Positions 26,619 through 35,416 of a stretch of DNA of 64,000 nucleotides are shown one piece after another. A program made the position numbers and the translations under genes. The notes beneath the pieces were generated by a model that was given only the letters and a program-made list of their open reading frames with translations, was not told the DNA's origin and did no database searches. Within the stretch, counting starts at the first letter, position 1. Each line of letters starts with the position of its first letter. The DNA is taken from positions 186,001 to 250,000 of the forward strand of contig NZ_JABTTE010000001.1 of NCBI RefSeq assembly GCF_013303125.1, in the 5' to 3' direction. The DNA comes from Calidifontibacillus erzurumensis (GTDB lineage: Bacteria; Bacillota; Bacilli; Bacillales; Bacillaceae_J).

Positions 26619-29180
26619 ATGGTGACGGCAGCCGCCGAACAAATGAAGGTGAATATTGAGAAATTAAATAAAGATATTGCGTTATTCCCTCAAGTACATC
26701 CAATTACCGAAGATATGAAGATTACACATAGAGGTGTATCTCGTCTCGTAATGTTGGATCGTTATTCTTTTAAAGATACTGAAAAAATTACGCTGTCAAC
26801 TGGAGACTTTGTAGTTTTGACCATCAAGGAAGACCCAAAATTTCCAGCCCGCGGAGCAGGGTATATTCAAGAAATCGACTGGGAAAATAATACAGCGGTT
26901 GTATTAGTTGAGGAAGAATTTCGTGGTGTTTTTGAAGATGAAAAGGAAATAAAAACAGGTATTATTAAGCGTTCGCTTGATGTGATTGAAAAACCGCTTG
27001 AAATTTTCTATGAACAGATTGCTAAACGGGTTGCAACAGGTCTTGCTGCTGTCGAAGAAACAGAAGAAAAACAGAAAGAATGGTTTCAGAAGTTTTATGA
27101 AGAGTTGGCAAGTTTAAATTTTATTCCGGCAGGCCGCGTTTTATATGGGGCAGGTTCTGGTACGGCCGTTACCTTCTTTAACTGTTATGTAATGCCTTTT
27201 GTGAAAGATTCAAGAGGAGGCATTTCCGAACACCGTACACAAGTGATGGAAATTATGAGCCGCGGTGGTGGAGTTGGTACAAATGGTTCTACACTTCGTC
27301 CACGCAATACACTTGCCCGCGGGGTAAACGGAAAATCTTCAGGTTCTGTGTCTTGGCTAGATGATATTGCAAAGCTTACACATTTAGTTGAACAAGGCGG
27401 ATCACGCCGTGGCGCACAAATGATCATGCTTGCCGTTTGGCACCCAGATATTGTTGAATTTATCATTTCGAAAATGCAAAATCCGAGAATTTTACGATTT
27501 TTAATTGAAAACACGGAAGATGAGCATATCAAGAAATTGGCGAAAGAAAAGCTGAAATTCACGCCATTAACTGAAACAGAAAGGGAAATGTATCAAGGAA
27601 TCATCAACTACAAAAATATGCCAGGCTATGGCGGCTTTACAGAAAAGGTGATGCGTGAAGCTGAAGAAAAACTAAAAGTCGGTGGCCATTACAGCGTCCA
27701 TAACCCGGAATTTTTAACAGGAGCAAATATTTCAGTTTGTTTAACAAAAGAATTTATGGAAGCTGTTGAAAATGATGATTACTTTGAATTAAAGTTCCCT
27801 GATGTAGAAAACTATAGCCCGGAAGAAATGAAAATTTATAATGAAGAATGGCATAAAGTAGGCGATGTACGCGAATGGGAAAAGCTTGGCCATAAAGTTC
27901 GCGTCTATCGGAAAATTCGTGCGAAAGAGCTTTGGAATTTAATTAATATTTGTGCGACATATTCAGCTGAACCTGGCATATTCTTCATTGATAATGCTAA
28001 TGATATGACAAATGCGAGAGCTTACGGTCAAAAAGTAGTGGCAACAAACCCATGTGGAGAACAACCTCTTGCACCTTACAGCGTTTGTAACTTAGCTGCA
28101 GTAAATCTTGCTAAAATGGCAGATAAAGAAAACAAAACTGTTGATTATGAAAAGCTTAGAAAGACTGTCCGTGTTGGCGTCCGCATGCAAGATAATGTTA
28201 TTGACGCAACTCCGTATTTCCTTGAGGAAAATAAAAAGCAAGCTTTGGGTGAACGCCGCATTGGCTTAGGTGTTATGGGCTTGCACGATTTATTGATCTA
28301 TTGTGAAACAGAATACGGCTCTCCTGAAGGTAATGAACTAATTGATAAAATCTTTGAAACAATTGCGACTGAAGCATATCAAGCATCCATTGAGCTTGCA
28401 AAAGAAAAGGGCAGCTTCCCATTCTTAGTCGGCGAAACTGAAGAGGAAACAAGAAAGTTAAGAAAAGCATTTACAGAAACTGGTTACATGAAGAGGATGC
28501 CTGGGTATATACGGGAACAAATTTTGGAATATGGCATTAGAAATTCACATTTACTAACAGTTGCTCCAACTGGATCTACAGGAACAATGGTTGGTGTTTC
28601 TACAGGGCTTGAACCTTATTTTTCATTCTCTTATTACCGGAGCGGACGTTTAGGAAAATTCATCGAAGTAAAAGCAGATATTTTGCAAGAGTATTTAGAC
28701 CAACATCCAGAAGTCGATCCAAACAACTTGCCAAAATGGTTTGTTACAGCGATGGATTTGAAACCAGAAGCTCATGCTGATGTACAATGTGTCATTCAAC
28801 GGTGGGTAGACAGTTCCATCAGTAAAACTGTTAACGCACCTAAAGGTTATACGGTAGAACAAGTAGAAAAAGTATATGAACGGCTTTATAAAGGTGGAGC
28901 TAAAGGTGGAACAGTATATGTTGATGGCAGCCGTGATGCTCAAGTATTAACTCTTAAAGCGGAAGAAAACCGTTTAGATGAAGTTGAATTTGATAAAGTG
29001 CCACATGAACAGCCGCATGTCGTTCTTGTTGATACAATTAGCGATCTTCGTTCAACAGATGTAACGATTGGTTCTGAAGTTGGCAACACATGCCCTGTAT
29101 GCCGGAAAGGAAAAGTAAAAGAAATTGGCGGCTGCAATACATGCACAAACTGTGGTGCTCAGTTGAAATGTGGTTTGTAA
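26619..29180 (+). CDS. nrdJ: Adenosylcobalamin-dependent (class II) ribonucleotide reductase
   Basis: 853 aa. Makes deoxyribonucleotides using a B12 radical, with or without oxygen. Seen: the redox Cys pair FFNC (about Cys189) and SVCNL (about Cys490), the thiyl-radical loop N477-P-C479-G-E481, APTGSTGTMVGVSTGLEP, and a C-terminal cysteine-rich tail (CPVC..CNTCTNCG) for re-reduction and/or zinc. AAGGAGAG precedes the ATG. It lies alone between lipM and the ABC-F gene, a slot where B. subtilis goes straight to yqhO. No cobalamin riboswitch was seen in the 320-bp leader; NrdR-like boxes are there instead. Confidence 0.94.
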   Translation: MVTAAAEQMKVNIEKLNKDIALFPQVHPITEDMKITHRGVSRLVMLDRYSFKDTEKITLSTGDFVVLTIKEDPKFPARGAGYIQEIDWENNTAVVLVEEEFRGVFEDEKEIKTGIIKRSLDVIEKPLEIFYEQIAKRVATGLAAVEETEEKQKEWFQKFYEELASLNFIPAGRVLYGAGSGTAVTFFNCYVMPFVKDSRGGISEHRTQVMEIMSRGGGVGTNGSTLRPRNTLARGVNGKSSGSVSWLDDIAKLTHLVEQGGSRRGAQMIMLAVWHPDIVEFIISKMQNPRILRFLIENTEDEHIKKLAKEKLKFTPLTETEREMYQGIINYKNMPGYGGFTEKVMREAEEKLKVGGHYSVHNPEFLTGANISVCLTKEFMEAVENDDYFELKFPDVENYSPEEMKIYNEEWHKVGDVREWEKLGHKVRVYRKIRAKELWNLINICATYSAEPGIFFIDNANDMTNARAYGQKVVATNPCGEQPLAPYSVCNLAAVNLAKMADKENKTVDYEKLRKTVRVGVRMQDNVIDATPYFLEENKKQALGERRIGLGVMGLHDLLIYCETEYGSPEGNELIDKIFETIATEAYQASIELAKEKGSFPFLVGETEEETRKLRKAFTETGYMKRMPGYIREQILEYGIRNSHLLTVAPTGSTGTMVGVSTGLEPYFSFSYYRSGRLGKFIEVKADILQEYLDQHPEVDPNNLPKWFVTAMDLKPEAHADVQCVIQRWVDSSISKTVNAPKGYTVEQVEKVYERLYKGGAKGGTVYVDGSRDAQVLTLKAEENRLDEVEFDKVPHEQPHVVLVDTISDLRSTDVTIGSEVGNTCPVCRKGKVKEIGGCNTCTNCGAQLKCGL

Positions 29181-29197
29181 GTTAAATAAAAGTTTAG

Positions 29198-29243
29198 TAA
29201 AAGTAACCTCACTGGAATCTCGCCCGATGAGGTTACTTTTTTA
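29198..29243 (+). terminator. Terminator after nrdJ
   Basis: AAAAGTAACCTCA / TGAGGTTACTTTT perfect 13-bp stem with a 20-base loop and T run. Confidence 0.9.
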
Positions 29244-29394
29244 TAAGCATTTGTAGGAGAATTTTGAAATAGAAAGAGGATATCGGCAAGGAAGAAAATG
29301 AATAGAAATATTCCTTTTTTGCTTCTAAATGGGCTTCCAATCAAAAAACAATATAACAATGTATAATGAATTCACTTGACCTTAATCAAGAATG

Positions 29395-29684
29395 TTGACA
29401 ATGTGATTTATGATACGATAGAGTGAAAGTATCAAAAAAATATGAGCGAAAGGATGAACGAGCTAACATGTACAACTAATCCTATTTAATCAACAATCAA
29501 TTGAAAAAGAAAAGACAGACGAGACTAAATGGATCTGTTTTTTTGCTTTTTTCAATTGTTTTGTTCAGAAATAGGATTGGTTTGTAATGTTGGCTAAAAT
29601 CTAAAGGGAGACGCAGTCTCTCTTTGTCATGCCTTCTATTCGTATGCCTCCTATTCTGAACAAAATAGGAGGCATTTTTTGTCT
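29395..29684 (+). promoter_or_regulatory. Attenuator leader of the ABC-F gene
   Basis: TTGACA at 29395-29400 (weak -10 near 29414-29422), then tiny ORFs: ATG 29454-29489 (MNELTCTTNPI) and the nested ATG 29468-29479 (Met-Tyr-Asn). AATCCTATTT (29478-29487) pairs with AAATAGGATT (29569-29578) around a CAATTG-bounded A/T-rich hairpin. A terminator follows (TGCCTCCTATT / AATAGGAGGCA and six T, 29645-29680). AATAGGA of the first stem could instead pair with TCCTATT of the terminator. This is the layout of ribosome-stalling attenuators used by antibiotic-induced ABC-F genes. Confidence 0.7.
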
Positions 29685-29713
29685 CCGTTATTAATCTAAA
29701 TGGAGATGATTTC

Positions 29714-31282
29714 ATGATTTTATTACAAGCCCATGATATAAAACAATATGTTGGCGACAAGCTCTTACTGGATATAAAACAACTAGAAATCCATCAAAAT
29801 GATCGAATAGGATTAGTAGGTCGAAATGGAAGTGGAAAAACAACACTGCTTGAAATTTTGTCTGGAAACAGGATACCGGAAAAAGGCAAGGTGATTCATC
29901 ATACAATTTGTGATTTATTACCTCAATTTAAAAGGCAAGATCCTAAGAAAAGTGGGGGAGAGGTCACTCAAGAGTATATCCGTAATGCCATGGTAAAAGC
30001 ACCTGAACTCATCCTTGCTGATGAACCGACTGCGAATCTCGATGGAGACCATATTGAATGGATAGAAAACATATTCAAACATTGGCAAGGCACTTTTGTC
30101 CTTGTATCTCATGACAGGAAAATTTTGGATGCTCTTTGTACTACAATTTGGGAACTCCACGAAGGAAAAATCAAAAAATATTTTGGTAACTATAGTCAGT
30201 ATATGAAGAATAAAGAATTAGAAACGAGACAACAAATAGAAGTTTATGGGCAATATGAAAAGAAGAAAAAACAATTGGAGGAAGCCCTGAGATTAAAGGA
30301 AAGAAAAGCTGAAAGAGCAACAAAAAAACCGAAAAAAACGAGTGCATCTGAGGCGAAAGGGGCAAAACCATATTTTGCGAAAAAGCAAAAGAAATTGCAA
30401 AAAGCAGCAAAAGCAATAGAAACAAGAATAGAAAAATTAGAAAAAGTTAATAAAGTAAGAGAAATTCCACCGTTAAAAATGGATTTACCAAATGAACATG
30501 CATTTAAAGACCGGATTATTTTGAGGGTAGAAGATGTAGAAGGAAAAATGGGGGATCGGATTCTTTGGAAAAAGGCAAATTTTCAAGTTCGAGGTGGGGA
30601 TAAATTAGCTATCATCGGCCCAAATGGAAGTGGAAAAACAACCTTTGTCAAGATGATTTTGAATAAAACAAAAGGGATTACCATCTCCCCAGCGGTAAAA
30701 ATCGGCTACTTTAGTCAAGACTTAAATATTTTAGAACCGAAAAAATCTATCATCGAAAATGTGAAAATTTCATCTAGGCAAAATGAAACATTTATTCGGA
30801 CGATTCTTGCCCGCATGCATTTTTTTCGTGATGAGGTCTATAAAGAAGTACAAATGTTAAGTGGGGGTGAGAGGGTAAAAGTTGCATTAGCGAAAATATT
30901 TTTAAGCGATATTAATACCCTTGTTTTAGATGAACCAACAAATTTTTTAGACACAGAAGCGGTGGAAGCTTTAGAATCTTTATTAAAGGAATATGAAGGA
31001 ACCGTTATATTTGTCTCCCATGACCGAAGACTGATCGAGAATGTTGCCACTAAGATTGTAGAAATTCGAAATCAGACTGTACATTATTTTGACGGGACAT
31101 TTGATGAGTATAGAGCTGCCCACCTAGCAGCTACGCAAAAACAAATTGATGAGCACCTCCTTTTATTAGAAATGAAAATATCTGAGGTTCTTAGTCGGTT
31201 AAGTGAGGAACCATCCGATGAGTTGGAAAGGGAATTTCAGGAATTATTAAAGAAAAAAAGGGTGTTAAAAGGGGAATATTAA
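29714..31282 (+). CDS. ABC-F ribosome-protection protein, Vga-like
   Basis: 522 aa, two ABC domains and no membrane segments. Domain 1: Walker A GRNGSGKT (36-43), a short signature SGGEV (80-84) and Walker B LILADEPTANLD (99-110). This compact form lacks the usual helical insert and is typical of Vga proteins. Then comes a basic linker (about 170-260; RATKKPKKTSASEAKG, KPYFAKKQKKLQKA). Domain 2: GPNGSGKT (about 302), LSGGER (about 382) and LVLDEPTNFLD. Total length and many segments (RMHFFRDEVYK, QNETFIRTILARMHFF, EVLSRLS.EPS.ELE.EFQ) agree with my memory of staphylococcal Vga(A). Such proteins dislodge lincosamides, pleuromutilins and streptogramin A from ribosomes. The resistance spectrum here is inferred. 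Confidence 0.88.
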   Translation: MILLQAHDIKQYVGDKLLLDIKQLEIHQNDRIGLVGRNGSGKTTLLEILSGNRIPEKGKVIHHTICDLLPQFKRQDPKKSGGEVTQEYIRNAMVKAPELILADEPTANLDGDHIEWIENIFKHWQGTFVLVSHDRKILDALCTTIWELHEGKIKKYFGNYSQYMKNKELETRQQIEVYGQYEKKKKQLEEALRLKERKAERATKKPKKTSASEAKGAKPYFAKKQKKLQKAAKAIETRIEKLEKVNKVREIPPLKMDLPNEHAFKDRIILRVEDVEGKMGDRILWKKANFQVRGGDKLAIIGPNGSGKTTFVKMILNKTKGITISPAVKIGYFSQDLNILEPKKSIIENVKISSRQNETFIRTILARMHFFRDEVYKEVQMLSGGERVKVALAKIFLSDINTLVLDEPTNFLDTEAVEALESLLKEYEGTVIFVSHDRRLIENVATKIVEIRNQTVHYFDGTFDEYRAAHLAATQKQIDEHLLLLEMKISEVLSRLSEEPSDELEREFQELLKKKRVLKGEY

Positions 31283-31372
31283 TTATTATTGAAAAAGGAT
31301 TTATTATTTTTTGGAAAAAGGAATTAAAACGTTAAAATCGAAATGAAGATCTCGCTTTTGAAAAATTCGTTT

Positions 31373-31410
31373 AAAGGACTTGTTGATTAAGTTTCGACAA
31401 GTCTTTTTTA
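31373..31410 (+). terminator. Terminator after the ABC-F gene
   Basis: AAAGGACTTGT / ACAAGTCTTTTT stem over a 13-base loop, with T run. Confidence 0.8.
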
Positions 31411-31854
31411 CCATTATTTATTTGGATTCTAAGCTCCTTTCCTCATTTTGAGAGTATCAGCTTCCCTCAAATATTGATCTGTTTTTTACATCTATCCTAT
31501 ATTTCCTCGCTTATTTTTTTCCTATTATTTACACATAATGAAATCTCTTTTTGATTGTGTGAAACTTATATTCAGTCCCTTTAAATTTGTAACAAAGGTT
31601 GATCGTACAATAGCTATATCCCTTCAGTTGTTGTCTAGTATTAAATCATCTACACCAAAAATATAGAGAGGGAAAACAATCTGTAATATTACGAAGGATC
31701 ATTTGCACTTATACATAGATAATTATGTACTCGATCATTGCCTAAATTGATTTTATTATTCATTTTTATGAAAAATGTTCTATTTCTCGATTGTTATGAT
31801 TAGGATTTAATGAATATTTAAAGCCATTTGGAATATCCCTAAGGAGGGGCATGA
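31411..31854. other. AT-rich intergenic stretch with no recognised gene
   Basis: About 440 bp with stops in all frames and no convincing RNA fold or repeat. The last bases carry the yqhO ribosome-binding site (AAGGAGGGG). Confidence 0.6.
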
Positions 31855-32739
31855 ATGGAAATTGATGGTGTCTTTTCTGGCGGAGGAATGAAAGCGATTG
31901 CGTTTGTTGGTGCTATAGAAGTAATGGAACAAGAAGGGTATAAATTTAAAAATGTTGCTGGAACTAGTGCTGGTGCAATTATATCAGCTTTGCTTGTTGC
32001 AGGTTTCAAAGCGAAAGATTTGCATCAAATATTAACAGAAGTTGATTTTAAAAAATTTATGGATCGCCCCCAAACTATAACCTTATTCCCTTTTTTAAAA
32101 TGGGCAAGTTTTTACTGGAAAATGGGAATGTTTAAAGGAGATGCATTAGAAAATTGGATGGGAGATCTATTGAAGAAAAGAGGAATTGCAACATTTGGAG
32201 ATATTGAAGATGGTACTCTGAAAATTATTGCTTCCGATTTAACAAGAGGCCGAATAATGATTTTGCCTGATGATTTAGAGCAATATGGATTAAATAAAGA
32301 CCAGTTTTCAATTGCTAAAGCAGTACGGATGAGCGCAAGTATTCCTTATTTTTTTGAACCGGTCAAAATTTATGATCGATCAGGAATGAAATCGGTCATT
32401 GTGGACGGTGCGGTGTTAAGCAATTTTCCTATTTGGCTGTTTGAAGAAAAAAAGAAAAGACCGGTTATCGGTTTTAGGCTAAGTCCTCAGTTAGAAAATA
32501 TACCGCCAAATATTATAAATAATGCAGTTGATATGTTCCCCGCACTTATTGAAACAATGCTTCATTCCCATGATAACCGTTATATTTCGAAAAAAGTTGC
32601 TGAACAAATTATTTTCATTCCAATTGATACGGTGAGGGCGACAGAATTTAATCTGTCTAGAAAGGAGAAAAAGCAGTTAGTTGAAATCGGCAGAAAACGT
32701 GCCCATGAATTTATTCAAAAGTGGAAGGGATTTCAATAA
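31855..32739 (+). CDS. yqhO: Patatin-like phospholipase YqhO (NTE family)
   Basis: 294 aa. Serine hydrolase fold of the patatin type: oxyanion loop SGGGMKA (8-14), nucleophile Ser38 in GTSAG, and the dyad Asp in VDGAVLSNFP. AAGGAGGGG lies before the ATG. Lipid acyl hydrolase activity is expected from the family; the substrate is unknown. First gene after the accessory pair nrdJ/ABC-F, where B. subtilis synteny resumes. Confidence 0.9.
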   Translation: MEIDGVFSGGGMKAIAFVGAIEVMEQEGYKFKNVAGTSAGAIISALLVAGFKAKDLHQILTEVDFKKFMDRPQTITLFPFLKWASFYWKMGMFKGDALENWMGDLLKKRGIATFGDIEDGTLKIIASDLTRGRIMILPDDLEQYGLNKDQFSIAKAVRMSASIPYFFEPVKIYDRSGMKSVIVDGAVLSNFPIWLFEEKKKRPVIGFRLSPQLENIPPNIINNAVDMFPALIETMLHSHDNRYISKKVAEQIIFIPIDTVRATEFNLSRKEKKQLVEIGRKRAHEFIQKWKGFQ

Positions 32740-32751
32740 TTAATAGCTCAA

Positions 32752-32790
32752 AAAAAGAATCAAGCTAAAAATGTGCTCGATTCTTTTTCT
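32752..32790. terminator. Bidirectional terminator between yqhO and yqhP
   Basis: AAAAAGAATC (32752-32761) pairs with GATTCTTTTT (32779-32788). A run on one side and T run on the other serve both strands; it overlaps the yqhP stop. Confidence 0.8.
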
Positions 32791-33175
32791 TGCCTTTATT
32801 TCCTTCAATGACGGTAAAATTATGCTCGCGTTTTTTTGCTGTATGCAAGATGCGGTTCGACTTCCTATTTAGAGGTCTTTTTGTAGAAGCTCCTCTAACT
32901 TTCGTCGTTAAATGGTTGGAAGATTCTTTAATTTGTCTTTTTTTCGATTGTTGGGCAGCTTTTCGATACTTAGCATAAGTTTGGCTATTTACACCGCCGA
33001 ATTGTTTTTTTATAACAATTTTGTATATTACAAAAATTACTCCAATGACTACTGCTGCAATAAATACCTCTTTCATCAATCCGACCGGATTGACTGCTAG
33101 GCGATACAACAAACCAAATCCTGCTAAACCAATAATAACAAGGATCATCGGATGAACAGATGGTCGCCGTAACAA
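32765..33175 (-). CDS. yqhP: YqhP family membrane protein
   Basis: About 136 aa. Two hydrophobic segments near residues 12-30 and 35-55, then a long basic, Lys/Arg-rich cytoplasmic tail (KAAQQSKKRQIKE, NRKSNRILHTAKKRE). TTG 33175 fits the GGGAGG ribosome-binding site; GTG 33184 overlaps it. Function unknown; adjacent to yqhQ, as in B. subtilis. Confidence 0.78.
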   Translation of the reverse strand: MLRRPSVHPMILVIIGLAGFGLLYRLAVNPVGLMKEVFIAAVVIGVIFVIYKIVIKKQFGGVNSQTYAKYRKAAQQSKKRQIKESSNHLTTKVRGASTKRPLNRKSNRILHTAKKREHNFTVIEGNKGKKKNRAHF

Positions 33176-33204
33176 GAGGCTCACCTCCCTATCGTGATAA
33201 TGGA

Positions 33205-34152
33205 TTAAACAATCCTTTCAGCAACTTTAGATTCTGCAATTTGTTTATCATATTCAAGCATTCTTTTAAAAGATGCTATCGAAACCTCAACTTGGTCATC
33301 TGTCGGTTCTTTCGTTGTTAATAATTGCAGCCATAATCCGGGATATCCTAAATAACGGAGAATTGGTACATTTCGTAATTTATTCGTTAATTGCAAAACT
33401 TCAAAGGATACTCCTAAAACAACTGGTAAAAGTGCTAAACGGTTAACAACCCTAAGCCATAAAGGTTCGGTCGGAACGAGCATATAGACAAATACACCAA
33501 CGATGACTGTAAATAATATAAAGCTTGAACCACACCGATAATGGAGTCTTGATTCAGCTTGAACATTTTCTATTGTCAAAGCTTTTCCTTTCTCATATGC
33601 ATTAATAACTTTATGCTCAGCCCCGTGGTATTGAAAAACGCGTTTAACTAATGGGGTTAATGATACAAAATAAATATAGGATAACAATAATATGAACTTG
33701 ATGAACCCCTCGATTAAATTTTGCATTACGTGTCCTGGGAAAATTGGTCTTAGGAGTTCAGCTAAAAATGCTGGAGTTAATGTGAAAATAAATTTTCCGA
33801 ATAGGAAGGAAATGATACCTACGGCTGCGACACCAAATATTAATGTTAATTTTGATTCTTTCTTTTCTTTTTGGACAATTTCATCATCTTTAGGATCCAC
33901 ATCATACCGTTCGCTAGAAAAATTTAAATGTTTTGAACCGTTGGCACTTGCTTCTAATATAGCGACAATTCCGCGAATAAAAGGTATTTTTCTTAACTTA
34001 TCGAAGAGTGGTCTTTTTTCTCTTTTGACGATAAAATATTCAATCGATTGGTCTTTTCTGCGTATGGCTGTTACAAAGCTATGTTTTCCTCCGAACATAA
34101 CGCCTTCGATAACAGCCTGGCCTCCATAGATCTCTTTTTTTGTGTCTGTCAT
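33205..34152 (-). CDS. yqhQ: YqhQ, DUF1385 membrane protein
   Basis: 315 aa. Begins YGGQAVIEGVMFGGKHSFVTAIRR, the DUF1385 signature. Several membrane segments follow, including FGVAAVGIISFLFGKFIFTL and IKFILLLSYIYFVSL. The conserved motif YHGAEHKVINAYEKG contains His residues that may bind metal, and RCGSSFILF comes next. Called a putative metal-dependent enzyme in the literature on this family; no reaction is known. Divergent from yqhR. Confidence 0.88.
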   Translation of the reverse strand: MTDTKKEIYGGQAVIEGVMFGGKHSFVTAIRRKDQSIEYFIVKREKRPLFDKLRKIPFIRGIVAILEASANGSKHLNFSSERYDVDPKDDEIVQKEKKESKLTLIFGVAAVGIISFLFGKFIFTLTPAFLAELLRPIFPGHVMQNLIEGFIKFILLLSYIYFVSLTPLVKRVFQYHGAEHKVINAYEKGKALTIENVQAESRLHYRCGSSFILFTVIVGVFVYMLVPTEPLWLRVVNRLALLPVVLGVSFEVLQLTNKLRNVPILRYLGYPGLWLQLLTTKEPTDDQVEVSIASFKRMLEYDKQIAESKVAERIV

Positions 34153-34367
34153 TTATGTTTCACCAACCAAAATACTTTTCTCAAATACACATTTTTATAG
34201 ATCAATTATTTTAATCTTTCTTTAATATATATTCTACAAGAATTTAAAAGAATCCTCTATAGTAATACAATAAATAGTATGTCCATTTTGGGAATTTTTA
34301 ACACGGTCAAACTTTCATCATGATTGTTTGTTTTTCGGAAATAATGAATAATGGAGGTGTTCATCTC

Positions 34368-34889
34368 ATGGCAGAACAAATCGAACAAACAAATGAAAAA
34401 GAAAATCCCCAACTTGAACAAAATAAAAAAGAACCGGAATTATCCCATCTTTCAAAAGTAATGATCATCGGATTTTTTGGTGGTGTTTTTTGGAGTCTTA
34501 TTGGGTATATCGCCTATTTTTTTAATTTTACTGATATGGGACCATCGTTAGTACTTGAGCCCTGGGCAGTGGGTGACTGGAAAGTTAAAACTGCTGGCCA
34601 TTGGGTAGGCATTTTTATAATAGGTTTGCTGTCTATTGGAGTTGCACTTATTTATAATTTGTTTTTCAAAAACATCCGAAAAATTTGGCCAAGTATTTTG
34701 TTTGGCGTAGCTTTATGGTTCATCGTATTTTATCTTCTCAATCCGATGTTTCCAAACTTAGAATCTGTTCGTGATTTTAGCAAGAATACAATTATTACCA
34801 CCCTATGTTTATACATCCTTTATGGTGTTTTTGTTGGTTATTCCATTTCATATGATGTTGAGCAAATGAAACGAATGAAACATTCATAA
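34368..34889 (+). CDS. yqhR: YqhR membrane protein
   Basis: 173 aa. Acidic/polar N-terminus (about 30 residues), then four hydrophobic segments (VMIIGFFGGVFWSLIGYIAYFF, WVGIFIIGLLSIGVALIYNLFF and two more). ATG 34368 is used because GGAGGTG is 10 bases upstream. Function unknown; same place as B. subtilis yqhR. Confidence 0.82.
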   Translation: MAEQIEQTNEKENPQLEQNKKEPELSHLSKVMIIGFFGGVFWSLIGYIAYFFNFTDMGPSLVLEPWAVGDWKVKTAGHWVGIFIIGLLSIGVALIYNLFFKNIRKIWPSILFGVALWFIVFYLLNPMFPNLESVRDFSKNTIITTLCLYILYGVFVGYSISYDVEQMKRMKHS

Positions 34890-34971
34890 AATCTATTCAA
34901 ATGAGGAGTAGCTGTGGTAAAATATAATGGTTGCAAAAACGTATCATTTATAATTGCAAAGGGGTTTTTTC

Positions 34972-35415
34972 ATGTCAAAGTTACTCCTCATTAACGGGCC
35001 AAATCTGAATCTCCTCGGTGTGAGGGAGCCAGGCATTTATGGGCAAACAACATTGAAAGATCTCGAGGAACAGTTGACCGCTTTTGCTCGGGAGAACCAA
35101 TTGGATTTATCTTGTTTTCAATCCAATCATGAAGGAGCTATTATTGATGCCATTCATGATGCAAGGAACAATTTTTCCGGCATCATTATCAATCCAGGTG
35201 CGTTTACCCATTACAGCTATGCTATACGTGATGCCATCGCGAGTGTTGACGTACCAGTTATAGAGGTTCATATCTCAAATGTACATAAACGGGAAGAGTT
35301 TAGACATATTTCTGTTATTGCGCCTGTATGCGAAGGCCAAATTGTTGGTTTAGGAATAACTGGTTATAAGTTGGCTATCTTGGCATTTAAAGAATGGCTG
35401 GAAAGGAATGTTTGA
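34972..35415 (+). CDS. aroQ: 3-dehydroquinate dehydratase, type II
   Basis: 147 aa. Dehydrates 3-dehydroquinate in the shikimate pathway; the product later feeds AroK, encoded at 15994. Seen: [20 protein letters not shown] with the catalytic Tyr, [25 protein letters not shown] and VEVHISN with the catalytic His. AAAGGGG precedes ATG 34972. Confidence 0.95.
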   Translation: MSKLLLINGPNLNLLGVREPGIYGQTTLKDLEEQLTAFARENQLDLSCFQSNHEGAIIDAIHDARNNFSGIIINPGAFTHYSYAIRDAIASVDVPVIEVHISNVHKREEFRHISVIAPVCEGQIVGLGITGYKLAILAFKEWLERNV

Positions 35416-35416
35416 A

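Noticed and set aside
29454-29489. Leader ORF at 29454 as a sure coding sequence
   Set aside because: Its AAAGG abuts the ATG, too close for normal initiation, and the nested Met-Tyr-Asn ORF at 29468 competes. Kept only as part of the attenuator.
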